From the NCBI RefSeq assembly GCF_900105205.1, contig NZ_FNSQ01000005.1:744001-808000 (forward strand): a DNA stretch of 64,000 nt, given 5' to 3'. The DNA comes from Microbacterium hydrocarbonoxydans (GTDB lineage Bacteria; Actinomycetota; Actinomycetes; Actinomycetales; Microbacteriaceae). Below are positions 26,305 through 36,484 of this stretch, in pieces. A model generated the notes under the pieces. It searched no databases and was not told where the DNA came from. It saw nothing but the letters and a program-made list of their open reading frames with translations. A program made the position numbers and the translations under genes. The stretch's first letter is position 1; each line of letters opens with the position of its first letter.

Positions 26305-27622
26305 GCGCGTTGAGAGGACTGCGCGATCGCAGACTGGATGCCGCGCCCACCCGCGCGCAGGCCGTCGCCTTCGGGGCATCCGGGTTCCCCACCCAGCTCA
26401 TGGCGCAGACGTTCTCGGCCTTCGTCGTGTACTTCTACGTCACGCACCTGGGGGTGGAACCGACCTGGGTGGCGGCGGCGATGATCGCCCACGGCATCCT
26501 GAACGCCGTGCTGAACCCGGTCGTCGGCGCGCTCTCCGATCGCATCCGCACGCCGTGGGGGCGCCGCATACCGTGGATCGGCCTCGGGATCGTGCCGCTG
26601 GTGGTCGCCTTCGCCCTGATCTGGATGCCGCCGGAGCTGCCGGCCGCCGGACTGATCGTCTGGTTCCTGGTCGTCGTCGCGGTGTACGACATCGCCTTCG
26701 TGGTCGTGGTGCTGAACATCTCGGCGCTCTTCCCCGAGATCTTCCGCACGACGGACGAGCGCGCCAGGGGCAATGTGCCGCGGCAGATCTTCGCGATCCT
26801 CGGCATCGTGCTCGGCACCGCGGGGGCGCCGGCCCTGTACGACGGGATCGGATGGCCGGGAATGGCGATCGTCCTCTCGACGGTCTGCCTGGTGCTGCTG
26901 GTCTGGTCGTTCGCCGGAGGGATGATCGAACGGCGGGTCCCCGAGGCCGCATCCGAAGCCATGCGCTGGGGAGACCAGCTGAAGTACACCTTCGCGAACC
27001 GCGCGTTCGTCCCCTACGTCCTCGGCTCGCTCTTCATCCAGACCTCGATCGCGGTCATCCTCGCCGCCCTCCCGTTCTACGTGCGCTACTCGCTGGGTGC
27101 GGCCGAGGGGAGGGGAGCATCCTGCTCGGGGCGATCTTCGTGACGGCCATCCCGTCGATCGTGCTGTGGAGTGCCGTCGTGCGGCGCACCTCCCCCCGCA
27201 CCGCACTGCTCGCGAGCGTCGCGGTCTTCGGCTTGGCCGTGCTCGGGTACCTGGCGACCTCGACCGTGCTCGCCGCCGCCCTGGTCGGCATCGCCGTCGG
27301 TGTCGGGGTCGGAGGCCTTCTTCAGCTCCTCGAGGTGGTGCTCGCGCAGATCATCGATGAGGATGCCACTCGCACCGGCCACCGCCGCGAGGGTGCCTAC
27401 TTCGGCGTCAACGGCTTCGTGGTGCGCGGTTCGGTCGTGCTGCAGGCCGTGGTCGCCGCAGCGGTGCTCACCGCATCCGGTTTCGACGCGTCGCTCGGCG
27501 ACGCCCAGCCCGAGGCGGTCGACGGCGGCATCCGGCTGATGGTCGCGGTCGTCCCGCTCGTCTTCGCCGCCCTCGCGTGGCTCTGCTTCTGGCTCTACCC
27601 GATCCGCACTCGCGACCTCTGA
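26301..27622 (+). pseudogene. GPH-type sugar symporter (MFS), frameshifted by one missing base near 27112-27115
   Basis: A membrane protein of the glycoside-pentoside-hexuronide (MelB-like) group with about twelve helices. The early loop LNAVLNPVVGALSDRIRTPWGRRIPWIGLG is the MelB-type helix 2-3 signature. The frame is lost at a GGGG run and continues as GSILLGAIFVTAIPSIVLWSAVVRRTSPR to the stop at 27622. One added G gives 440 residues, the normal family length, so a sequencing error is likely. It would import a glycoside with a cation, supplying the deacetylase. The ATG overlaps the deacetylase stop. Confidence 0.85.
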
Positions 27623-27662
27623 CACCGTCGGCCGCCGGAACAGACGATCCCGGAGCCTGAGC

Positions 27663-28637
27663 TCACGCCCGGCGCCGCGCCTCCCAGCCCGTCCGCACCA
27701 TCTCGTCGACGGTGTACCGCATCTTCCAGTCGAGGTCGCGGGCGGCGAGCTCGCCGGTCGCGACGATGCGATCCGGATCACCGGGTCGGCGCGGGCCGAT
27801 CTCCGGGGTGAAGTCGATGCCGGTCACGCGGGCGACGGCATCCATGATCTGCTTCACGCTCAGGCCGTCACCCGAGCCGAGGTTGTAGGCGGGCTCGATG
27901 GAGTCGCCGGCGGCGAGGCGCTTCGCCGCAGCGACGTGCGCGGCTGCGATGTCGCCGACGTGCACGTAGTCGCGGACGTTCGTGCCGTCTTCGGTGGCGT
28001 AGTCGTCGCCGAAGATCTTCGGGGTGCGCCCCTCGATGAGCGCCTCGAAGACGATCGGGAACAGGTTGTGCGGGCTGACGTCGTAGACGGTCGGATCGGC
28101 GGAGCCGACCACGTTGAAGTAGCGCAGCGAGGTGTGGCGGAGCGGGACGGCGGAGTCAGCCGTGGCGATGGCCTGGTCGCGCAGGAGCCATTCGCCGATG
28201 AGCTTGGATTCGCCGTAGGGGCTTGCGGGGCGCTTGGCCGTGTCTTCGACGACCAGCGCGACGTCGGGCGTCCCGAACACGGCGGCGGATGAGGAGAACA
28301 CGATGTTCGCGACCCCGCTGGCCTGCATCGCCTCGAGGATCACGCGCGTCCCCTCGACGTTCTGCGCGTACGTGTGCAGCGGCCGCTGGACCGAGACGCC
28401 CGCGTACTTGTATCCGGCCACATGGATGACGCCCTCGGCGTCGTGCTCCCGGAGAGTCCGCTCCACGAGCTCGCGGTCGAGGATCGAGCCTGTGACGAAG
28501 GGGACGCCCTCGGGGGCGAACGACGCCACGCCGCTGGAGAGGTCATCGAGGATGACGGGTGCGAGCCCCGCTTCCGAGAGTGCGCGGACGACGTGCGAGC
28601 CGATGTAGCCGGCGCCGCCGGTCACGATCCAGGACAT
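27663..28637 (-). CDS. galE: UDP-glucose 4-epimerase
   Basis: A 324-residue short-chain dehydrogenase-type epimerase interconverting UDP-galactose and UDP-glucose. The NAD fingerprint is WIVTGGAGYIGSHVVRAL at the N-terminus, the catalytic pair is Tyr and Lys in SPYGESKLIGE, and the catalytic Ser lies in VFSSSAAVFG. YNLGSGDGLSVKQIMDAV is the typical C-terminal segment. GAGGAG precedes the ATG. AGTATC at 28663-28668 (GATACT on the coding strand) may be its own -10 box. It is separated from galK by 350 bp of simple repeats, so independent transcription is plausible. Confidence 0.95.
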   Translation of the reverse strand: MSWIVTGGAGYIGSHVVRALSEAGLAPVILDDLSSGVASFAPEGVPFVTGSILDRELVERTLREHDAEGVIHVAGYKYAGVSVQRPLHTYAQNVEGTRVILEAMQASGVANIVFSSSAAVFGTPDVALVVEDTAKRPASPYGESKLIGEWLLRDQAIATADSAVPLRHTSLRYFNVVGSADPTVYDVSPHNLFPIVFEALIEGRTPKIFGDDYATEDGTNVRDYVHVGDIAAAHVAAAKRLAAGDSIEPAYNLGSGDGLSVKQIMDAVARVTGIDFTPEIGPRRPGDPDRIVATGELAARDLDWKMRYTVDEMVRTGWEARRRA

Positions 28638-28694
28638 TGTGCTCCTCAGGTGGTGAAGGTTCAGTATCTCAGGGCGAGGTGTGAGTGGTCGGCT

Positions 28695-28760
28695 CCGTCC
28701 GTGTCCGTGTCCGTGTCCCGTGTCCCGTGTCCGTGTCCGTGTCCGTGTCCGTCCCGTGTT
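28695..28760. repeat. GTGTCC simple repeat, galE-galK gap
   Basis: A run of about ten imperfect GTGTCC/GTCCGT hexamers, some with an added C (GTCCCGT). It begins 58 bp upstream of galE. Its complement pairs in part with the ACGGGAACGG repeats at 28890-28986, so the whole gap could fold back on itself. Slippage-prone; function unknown. Confidence 0.85.
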
Positions 28761-28845
28761 GACCCGTCCAGTCCGTTCCTCGTCCCTCGGTCCTGTCCCG
28801 TTTCGCGGAGGTTGCCCCGGTCTGCGGACGAATCTGCCGGATCGG

Positions 28846-28986
28846 TGTGCAGATCGGGACCGGCTGTGCAGATCGGGACAGGTCGGGTGGGACGGGAAGT
28901 GACGGGACGGACGGGAACGGACGGGAACGGACGGGAACGGACGGGACGGACGGGACGGGAACGGGACGGGAACGGACGGGACGGGG
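28846..28986. repeat. TGTGCAGATCGGGAC pair and ACGGGAACGG tandem repeats
   Basis: TGTGCAGATCGGGAC occurs twice (28846-28860 and 28865-28879, 19-bp period). It is followed by about 97 bp of ACGGG-type repeats, including three exact copies of the 10-mer ACGGGAACGG starting at 28911, 28921 and 28931. The array ends 1 bp before the galK stop codon. On the coding strand this is a pyrimidine-rich tract after galK. Together with 28695-28760 it accounts for most of the 350-bp gap; no gene is seen here. Confidence 0.85.
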
Positions 28987-28987
28987 G

Positions 28988-30180
<1,193 letters not shown>

Positions 30181-30184
<4 letters not shown>

Positions 30185-31476
30185 GAGATCGCCTCGTCTT
30201 CGCGCGCGGGTGCGCTGTCGGTCGCGGTCCGGGTGGATGCGGTGGATGCGGCGTTCTGCGGTGCCGCGGCGTCCGCCGGCTGGGCGATGTCCACCGGTTG
30301 TGCGGCGTCCGCCTTCGCGATGGCCTCGCGGATGCGGGCTGCACCCTGCTCGGGGGTGACCTCCGCCGCCCACGCCCACATCGCCGCCTCGGAACCGGCG
30401 AGGAACTTGAGCTTGTCGGCGGCACGGCGCGGGCTGGTCAGCTGCAGGTGCAGGCGGACGCTGTCGCGGCCGACATGCACCGGAGCCTGGTGCCAGGCGG
30501 CGATGTACGGAGTCGGGGTGTCGTACAGCGCGTCGACGCCGCGCAGCAGCCGCAGATACAGCGGGGCGAGCTCGTCGCGCTCGGCATCCGTCGTCTCGGC
30601 GAAGTCGGGGACGTGGCGGTGTGGCATGAGGTGCACCTCGAGCGGCCAGCGTGCGGCGAAGGGCACGAACGCGGTCCAGTGCTCGCCGCGGAACACGACT
30701 CGCTCGGACGCCTGCTCCGACTCGAGGATGTGCTGGAAGAGCTCGGGAGCGGTGCGGTCGATCGACTCCAGAACCCGCGTGGTGCGCGGCGTCACGTAGG
30801 GGTAGGCGTAGATCTGGCCGTGCGGGTGGGGGAGTGTGACCCCGATCGCCTCACCGCGGTTCTCGAATGGGAAGATCTGCTCGATTCCAGGCAGCTGCGA
30901 GAGTGCGGCGGTGCGGTCGGCCCAGGCCTCGATCACGGTGCGCGCTCGGGTGACGGACTGGGTGCCGAACGATCCGGTGTGCTCGGGGCTGAAGCAGACG
31001 ACTTCGCAGCGTCCGACCGAGGTGCGGGTGCGGCCGAGACCGAGGGCTGCGAGATCGTCGAGGCCGCGCGGCGGGTTGCTCGCCTCGGGCGCCGTGCCGA
31101 TGGCTTCGGCCAGGGCCGGGCCGAACGCCGGCGAACGGTTCTCGAACACCGCGACGTCGTACAGCGACGGCACCTCGGAGGGGTTGGTCGGAGTCTGGGG
31201 CGCCAGCGGATCCGCGTCGGCGCTGGGCATCATCACCCGGTTCTGGCGGTTCGCGGCCACGGTGATCCAGTCGCCCGTGAGCACGTCGAGGCGCATCGTC
31301 GCGGTCTCACCGCGGGCGTCGAGCGTGCGGCTGTCGACGGCGCGGTCGGGGCCGAGCGTGGTGTCGGGGTCGTCGAAGTAGAAGAGTTCACGGCCGTCGG
31401 CGAGGGTCGTCGCGCGCTTGACGATGCCGGCGGAGAGGGTCTCGGTTCGCAACTCAGGAGATTCGGGCGTGTTCAC
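30181..31476 (-). CDS. galT: Galactose-1-phosphate uridylyltransferase
   Basis: A 431-residue HIT-fold transferase. The active site is in GVTLPHPHGQIYAYPYVTPRT, with the nucleophilic His of the HPH motif; the C-terminal half has WPLEVHLMPHRHVPDF and the closing HLQLTSPRRA. About 40 residues at the C-terminus (AQPVDIAQPADAAAPQN and onward) form an Ala/Pro/Asp-rich tail beyond the usual end. The start is the GTG at 31476; TTGACG, 18 bp, TACCAT and six bases precede it on the coding strand, implying a leaderless mRNA. Divergent from the LacI gene that probably represses it. Confidence 0.93.
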
Positions 31477-31528
31477 GTAAACATGGTACGCACAGCGCCG
31501 TGGTAACGTCAACACTCCGGAGTTGTGA
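31471..31528. promoter_or_regulatory. gal promoter with two LacI-type operator candidates
   Basis: Minus-strand promoter for galT: TTGACG (31507-31512), 18-bp spacer, TACCAT (31483-31488), then six bases to the GTG. Two imperfect palindromes of pattern GKNNACGTNNAC lie at 31471-31482 (GTTCACGTAAAC) and 31502-31513 (GGTAACGTCAAC), 31 bp apart centre to centre, or about three helical turns. A third imperfect palindrome centred on CTCCGGAG covers 31509-31528. They bracket the promoter as expected for repression by the divergent LacI protein. Confidence 0.55.
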
Positions 31529-31547
31529 ACGCGAAGGGAGGGTGTCC

Positions 31548-32588
31548 GTGGACGACGACCTGCGCCGCGGCGATGACCTGCTTCGCGGCACCGCGCGCCC
31601 GCGCCGCCGTCGGGCCCCGTCCGGCCGTGTCTCGATGGCGATGGTCGCATCCCGTGCCGGCGTCTCGGGCCAGACGGTCTCGCGCGTCGTCAACGACAGT
31701 CCCCGCGTCGACCCTGCGACCCGCCAGCGCGTCGAGGCCGCGATGGCCGAGCTCGGCTATCGACCCCACCGCGCCGCCCGTGCTCTGCGCACCGGCCGCT
31801 CGCACACCATCGGACTCGTCGTCACCACCCTCGCCACGGTGGGCAACTCGCGGATGCTGCAGGCCACCGCCGAGGCTGCCGCCGAACGCGGCTACGCCCT
31901 GACGCTCGTCACAGCGGGGGACAGCGTGGCCGAGGCGTTCGAGCGCCTCGCCGAGCAGGAGGTCGACGGCGCTATCGTGCTGAACGAGGCGTCGGCGCTG
32001 CTTCCGGCTGCCGACCGTCCCGCCGGGCTGCGACTGGTGGTCGTCGACGCGTCGACCGCGGCGGGACTCACGGTCGTGCACAGTGATCACGTCGGCGGCG
32101 CAGCCGCAGCAACCGCGCACCTGCTGAGCCTCGGGCACGAGAACGTCCACCATCTGGCCGGACCGGCCGGCTCCTTCGCGGCGGCGGAGCGGGAGCGCGG
32201 CTGGCGAGACACCCTCGTAGAGGCCGGCCTTGAGGCTCCCGAAGTTGTGCGGGGGGACTGGTCCGCAGAGGCGGGGTACGCCGCAGGCGGGTCGCTCGCC
32301 GCAGCATCCGCCGTCTTCTGCGCCAACGACCAGATGGCGCTCGGACTGCTGCGCGCGCTCGCCGAATCGGGGCGGCGGGTTCCCGAAGATGTCAGCGTGG
32401 TCGGCTTCGACGACGTCCCGGATGCTGCGAACTACCGCCCGCCGCTGACGACGATCCGCCAGGACTTCGCGACCCTCGCCCACCGGGCGGTCGGACTGCT
32501 CGTCGCCGACATCGAGGGGCGGGCCGAGGAATCGGCATCCGCTGTCGTGGTGCCGACGCTTCTGGTCGATCGCTCCAGCACTCGCTGA
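31548..32588 (+). CDS. LacI-family regulator, probable galactose repressor
   Basis: A 346-residue regulator. The helix-turn-helix VSMAMVASRAGVSGQTVSRVVNDSPRVDPATRQRVEAAMAELGYRPHRAARALRTGRSHTIGLV is a full LacI headpiece and hinge. The periplasmic-binding-like core ends VSVVGFDDVPDAANYRPPLTTIRQDF, as in sugar-responsive members. The GTG at 31548 is chosen because GGGAGG lies at good spacing; an in-frame GTG at 31542 is too close to it. Divergence from galT and the paired operators make it the likely gal repressor. Confidence 0.9.
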   Translation: MDDDLRRGDDLLRGTARPRRRRAPSGRVSMAMVASRAGVSGQTVSRVVNDSPRVDPATRQRVEAAMAELGYRPHRAARALRTGRSHTIGLVVTTLATVGNSRMLQATAEAAAERGYALTLVTAGDSVAEAFERLAEQEVDGAIVLNEASALLPAADRPAGLRLVVVDASTAAGLTVVHSDHVGGAAAATAHLLSLGHENVHHLAGPAGSFAAAERERGWRDTLVEAGLEAPEVVRGDWSAEAGYAAGGSLAAASAVFCANDQMALGLLRALAESGRRVPEDVSVVGFDDVPDAANYRPPLTTIRQDFATLAHRAVGLLVADIEGRAEESASAVVVPTLLVDRSSTR

Positions 32589-32644
32589 CAAGTCGCCCGC
32601 TGCGGGGTGCGCTGCCCGCCTCGGTGGGCGCCGGTGGAAGTCGG

Positions 32645-32976
32645 GGTGCGGGGTCAGTTGCGCACGCGTCACCGGGTGCGGGGTCAGTTGCGCATGGCCC
32701 GCCGGGTGCGGGGTCAGTTGCGCATGGCCCGCCAGGTGCGGGGTCAGTTGCGCACGGCTAACGGCCCTCGGGGATGCACAATTGGCCTCGGCTGGTTCAT
32801 GGTGGGCGGTGGTGCCGAGCGCCGGAGGGAGTCGGGGGTCGGGATTGGGGGGCGGGGGTCGGTGGTGCCGGGCGTCGGCGGGCTTCGCGGGTGCGGGGTC
32901 AGTTCCGCATCCGCCGCCAGGTGCGGGGTCAGTAGTGCGCCGCAGACGGTCGGTTCGGATGCGGTACCGACCCCGC
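32645..32976. repeat. 30-bp repeat array A (six direct, one inverted copy)
   Basis: Four tandem units start at 32645, 32675, 32705 and 32735, exactly 30 bp apart; each carries GTGCGGGGTCAGTTGCGCA plus a GGCCCGCC-like filler. Two more units (32891, 32921) are again 30 bp apart. An inverted copy (GATGCGGTACCGACCCCGC, inside 32951-32976) closes the array. The array fills most of the 571-bp gap between the LacI gene and the 33160 operon. The sequence between 32760 and 32890 is GC-rich with no gene recognised. Confidence 0.85.
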
Positions 32977-33101
32977 CGCAGGCGAGGAGTGCAGTTCTCC
33001 TGGTCGGAAAGGGACACCTTTGCACCGGGAAGCCCCGGTGCCTCAGGGATAGCGATTTCCCGCGACGGCTTGCATGGCCGCGCCGGCCATGGCATGCTAT
33101 C

Positions 33102-33115
33102 GGAAAGCGCTTACC
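33102..33115. promoter_or_regulatory. LacI-type operator of the 33160 sugar operon
   Basis: GGAAAGCGCTTACC fits the classical LacI/CcpA-type consensus (near-palindrome around AGCGCT). It lies 45 bp upstream of the ATG at 33160 and just after a possible promoter (TTGCAT at 33070-33075, TGCTAT at 33095-33100). The LacI protein encoded inside this operon (36485) is the likely binder. Confidence 0.65.
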
Positions 33116-33159
33116 GACCGACAACCGAGCGCAACAGCTTCCCAGAGAACGGACCAGCA

Positions 33160-34323
33160 ATGTCACAGGCGACGACCCGCGAGATCGGGATCATCATGAA
33201 CGGCGTCTCCGGGCGCATGGGCTACCGGCAGCACCTCGTGCGCTCGATCCTCGCGATCCGCGACGCGGGCGGCGTCGAGCTGCCCGACGGGTCCCGCATC
33301 ACGGTGAAGCCGCTGCTGGTCGGCCGCAACGAGGCGAAGCTCGCCGAGCTCGCGGCGAAGCACGGCATCGACGACTACACGACCGATCTCGACGCCGCCC
33401 TCGCCGATCCGAAGTGGGAGATCTACGCCGATTTCCTCGTGACCAAGGCCCGCGCCTCGGCCCTCCGCAAGGCGATCGCGGCCGGCAAGGCGATCTACAC
33501 AGAGAAGCCCACCGCCGAGTCGCTCGACGAGGCGCTCGAACTGGCCCGGCTCGCCGACGCGGCAGGCGTCAAGACCGGCGTCGTGCACGACAAGCTCTAC
33601 CTGCCGGGCCTGCAGAAGCTCAAGCGCCTGATCGACTCGGGGTTCTTCGGCCGCATCCTCTCGGTGCGGGGCGAGTTCGGCTACTGGGTGTTCGAGGGTG
33701 ACTGGCAGCCCGCGCAGCGGCCGAGCTGGAACTACCGCACCGAAGACGGCGGCGGCATCATCGTCGACATGTTCCCGCACTGGAACTACGTGCTCGAGAA
33801 CCTGTTCGGCGAGGTCACGAGCGTCTACGCGCAGGCGGCCGTGCACATCGCCGACCGCTGGGACGAGAACGGCGAGCACTACACGGCCACGGCCGAGGAT
33901 GCCGCCTACGGCATCTTCGAGATCGAGGGCGGCATCATCGCCGAGATCAACTCCAGCTGGACCGTGCGCGTCAACCGCGACGAGCTCGTCGAGTTCCAGG
34001 TCGACGGCACTCACGGATCCGCCGTGGTCGGACTCTTCGGCGCCAAGATCCAGCCGCGCAACGCCACGCCCAAGCCGGTCTGGAACCCCGACCTCGAAGA
34101 CAGCCACGACTACGACGCCGACTGGCAGCAGGTCCCCACGAACGACGTCTTCCTCAACGGCTTCCGCCAGCAGTGGGAGGAGTATCTGGTGTCGTTCGTC
34201 GAGGGCACCAAGTACCCCTTCGACCTGCTGTCCGGCGCGCGCGGCGTGCAGTTCGCCGAGGCGGGGCTGACCTCCAGCGCCGAGGGTCGCAAGGTCGCGC
34301 TCACCCCGCTGACGCTGGGCTGA
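33160..34323 (+). CDS. Gfo/Idh/MocA-family oxidoreductase
   Basis: A 387-residue NAD(P)-dependent dehydrogenase. The N-terminal Rossmann part starts IGIIMNGVSGRMGYRQHLVRSI and the conserved catalytic region is AIYTEKPTAES, with the EKP lysine. HDKLYLPGLQKLKRLIDSGFFGRILSVRGEFGYWVF starts the substrate domain. It probably oxidises a sugar or sugar acid. It heads an operon with a DUF993 aldolase-like protein, a sugar phosphate isomerase, a LacI regulator and glycerate kinase. The ATG at 33160 was chosen over longer upstream options that run into repeats. Confidence 0.88.
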   Translation: MSQATTREIGIIMNGVSGRMGYRQHLVRSILAIRDAGGVELPDGSRITVKPLLVGRNEAKLAELAAKHGIDDYTTDLDAALADPKWEIYADFLVTKARASALRKAIAAGKAIYTEKPTAESLDEALELARLADAAGVKTGVVHDKLYLPGLQKLKRLIDSGFFGRILSVRGEFGYWVFEGDWQPAQRPSWNYRTEDGGGIIVDMFPHWNYVLENLFGEVTSVYAQAAVHIADRWDENGEHYTATAEDAAYGIFEIEGGIIAEINSSWTVRVNRDELVEFQVDGTHGSAVVGLFGAKIQPRNATPKPVWNPDLEDSHDYDADWQQVPTNDVFLNGFRQQWEEYLVSFVEGTKYPFDLLSGARGVQFAEAGLTSSAEGRKVALTPLTLG

Positions 34324-34325
34324 GC

Positions 34326-35498
34326 ATGAGCACTCTGCGACTTCTCGACGCCGCAGGCGCAGTGACGGATGCCGAGCTGCGCGAAGGCGGCGGATACACG
34401 CGACCCGCCGGCGCGCTGCAGAGCCGCGTCGCCTACGCCGCGGCCCACGTCGTGCCGAAGGTGCACGCCGACAACACCCCGGGGCAGCCGGCGGACATCG
34501 ACTGGGATTCGACGCTCGCGTTCCGCCGCAACGTCTACTCGTGGGGCCTCGGCGTCGCCGATGCCATGGACACCGCACAGCGGAACATGGGGCTGGATGC
34601 TGCGGCGACGCGTGAGCTCATCTCGCGCAGCGCCGAGGTCGCGCGCGAGGAGGGCGGCTCGGTCGTGGTCGGCGTCAACACCGATCACGTCGCCGAGCAG
34701 CACATCTCGCTCGACCAGGTGATCGACGCCTACAAAGAGCAGCTGCACTTCACCGAGGAGCAGGGCGCGGGTCCGGTGCTCATGGCCTCCCGCCACCTCG
34801 CGCGGGTGGCGGCGGATGCCGACGACTACCGTCGCGTCTATCGCGAGGTGCTCGGATCCGCCACGGTGCCGGTCGTCCTGCACTGGCTCGGCACGGCCTT
34901 CGACCCCGAGCTCGCCGGATATTTCGGAGCGGATGACTGGCAGACGGCATCCGCTGTGCTGCTCGACGTGATCGCCGAGAGTCCCGACAAGGTCGCCGGC
35001 GTGAAGATGAGCCTGCTGAACGCGGAGTCGGAGATCTCGGTGCGCGAGCGTCTGCCGCAGGGCGTACGGATGTTCACGGGTGACGACTTCAACTACGTCG
35101 GCCTGATCGGCGGCGACACCGTGGGGCAGGGCGACGGGCATTCCGATGCGCTGCTCGGCGCGTTCGCGGCGATCACGCCGGTGGCGTCGGCGGCGATCCA
35201 GGCGCTGGATGCTGGAGATCCCGCGCGCTACCTCGAGATCCTCGGCCCGACCGAAGAGCTAAGCCGGCAGGTCTTCGCCGCACCGACCTTCTATTACAAG
35301 ACCGGCGTCGCCTTCCTCGCCTGGCTCAACGGGCACCAGCCCGCGTTCCAGATGGTCGGCGGGTTGCACTCGGCGCGCAGCCTGCCGCACCTCAGCCGCA
35401 TCGTCGAGCTGGCGAACGACTCGCTCGCCCTCGAAGATCCCGAGCTCGCGCGAGAGCGCTGGCACGGGATGCTCAGGCTGAACGGGGTGGCGCTGTGA
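34326..35498 (+). CDS. DUF993 / dihydrodipicolinate-synthase-like protein
   Basis: A 390-residue predicted TIM barrel of the DUF993 family, distantly related to dihydrodipicolinate synthase-type aldolases. K227 in DKVAGVKMSLLNAESE is at the position of the Schiff-base lysine of that superfamily (inferred by motif). Other conserved stretches are NVYSWGLGVADAMDTAQRNMGLDW-like NMGLD, VVVGVNTDHV, PVVLHWLGTAFDPELAGYFG and MFTGDDFNYVGLI. It is probably a lyase or aldolase for a keto-deoxy sugar acid; the actual reaction is not established. It starts 3 bp after the upstream stop. Confidence 0.83.
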   Translation: MSTLRLLDAAGAVTDAELREGGGYTRPAGALQSRVAYAAAHVVPKVHADNTPGQPADIDWDSTLAFRRNVYSWGLGVADAMDTAQRNMGLDAAATRELISRSAEVAREEGGSVVVGVNTDHVAEQHISLDQVIDAYKEQLHFTEEQGAGPVLMASRHLARVAADADDYRRVYREVLGSATVPVVLHWLGTAFDPELAGYFGADDWQTASAVLLDVIAESPDKVAGVKMSLLNAESEISVRERLPQGVRMFTGDDFNYVGLIGGDTVGQGDGHSDALLGAFAAITPVASAAIQALDAGDPARYLEILGPTEELSRQVFAAPTFYYKTGVAFLAWLNGHQPAFQMVGGLHSARSLPHLSRIVELANDSLALEDPELARERWHGMLRLNGVAL

Positions 35499-36358
35499 GC
35501 GTCGACCCGCGGCTGTCGATCAACCAGGCGACGATCAAGCATGCCGATCTCGCGACCGCTCTGCGCGTCACGGCGGATGCCGGCATCCAGGCGATCGGTC
35601 TGTGGCGTGAACCCGTGAACGAGGTCGGGCTGGACAGCGCTGCCCGGATGCTCGCGGACTCGGGCCTGCGGTTCACGACGCACTGCCGGGGCGGATTCTT
35701 CACCCTCCCCGACGGGCCCGAGCGGGTTGCGGCACTCGACGACAACCGCCGCGCGATCGAGGAGACAGCGACGCTCGCTGCCGCGGGTGCCGACGGATCG
35801 ACGGCGGTGCTCGTGCTCGTCGCCGGCGGCATCCCCACCGGTTCCCGCGATCTGATCGGTGCCCGCGAGCGTGTGCGCGACGCGATCGGCGTGCTCGCGC
35901 CCGACGCGAAGGCGGCGGGCGTGACACTGGCGATCGAGCCGCTGCATCCGATGTACGCATCCGATCGGACGGTCGTCTCGACGCTCGGGCAGGCGCTCGA
36001 CATCGCGGCCGACTTCGATGCCGAGGTCGTGGGCGCGGCGGTCGACACCTTCCACATCTGGTGGGATCCGCAGGTCCTCGACCAGATCGCGCGCGCGGGC
36101 CGCGAGGGACGCATCGCGACCTATCAGGTGTGCGACTGGAAGACGCCCCTCGCCGCCGATGTGCTGCTGTCGCGGCACTATCCCGGCGACGGGGTGATCG
36201 ACTTCGGCTCGCTCACCCGCGCCGTGATCGAGACGGGCTACGACCGCGACATCGAGGTCGAGATCTTCCATGCCGACATCTGGGCGGATGCTCCAGAGAA
36301 CGTCGTGCGGCGGACGGCCGACGCCTTCGGCGCCGCGATCTCGCCGCACCTGCGCTGA
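35495..36358 (+). CDS. Sugar phosphate isomerase/epimerase (xylose-isomerase-like barrel)
   Basis: A 287-residue AP-endonuclease-2-type TIM barrel. Metal-ligand segments are visible: LAIEPLHPMYASDRTV (Glu and His), GAAVDTFHIWWDP (Asp, His), TYQVCDWKTPL and IEVEIFHADIW (terminal Glu). Members isomerise, epimerise or dehydrate sugars and sugar acids. The GTG start overlaps the upstream stop (GTGA), so it is coupled to the DUF993 gene. Its natural substrate probably comes from the Gfo/Idh dehydrogenase two genes upstream. Confidence 0.87.
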   Translation: MSVDPRLSINQATIKHADLATALRVTADAGIQAIGLWREPVNEVGLDSAARMLADSGLRFTTHCRGGFFTLPDGPERVAALDDNRRAIEETATLAAAGADGSTAVLVLVAGGIPTGSRDLIGARERVRDAIGVLAPDAKAAGVTLAIEPLHPMYASDRTVVSTLGQALDIAADFDAEVVGAAVDTFHIWWDPQVLDQIARAGREGRIATYQVCDWKTPLAADVLLSRHYPGDGVIDFGSLTRAVIETGYDRDIEVEIFHADIWADAPENVVRRTADAFGAAISPHLR

Positions 36359-36472
36359 TCCTGGAATGGAGGCCGGCGCGGAGGTGGAACGGTCATCGGC
36401 GGGAGGAAGAGGATGAGGTCGATGCCGCACCGGGCACGTCCCGCACTACCGGCTTCGACCGCTGCCGCGCAG

Positions 36473-36478
36473 TATGCT
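36473..36478 (+). promoter_or_regulatory. Possible -10 box of the internal lacI gene
   Basis: TATGCT ends exactly six bases before the ATG at 36485, the same geometry seen before the gene at 55285. A leaderless internal promoter for the regulator is inferred. Confidence 0.45.
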
Positions 36479-36484
36479 CAGGGC

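Noticed and set aside
36359..36484. Independent small gene between the sugar isomerase and lacI
   Set aside because: No frame with a ribosome-binding site or sensible composition; the 126 bp look like an intergenic spacer with an internal promoter.
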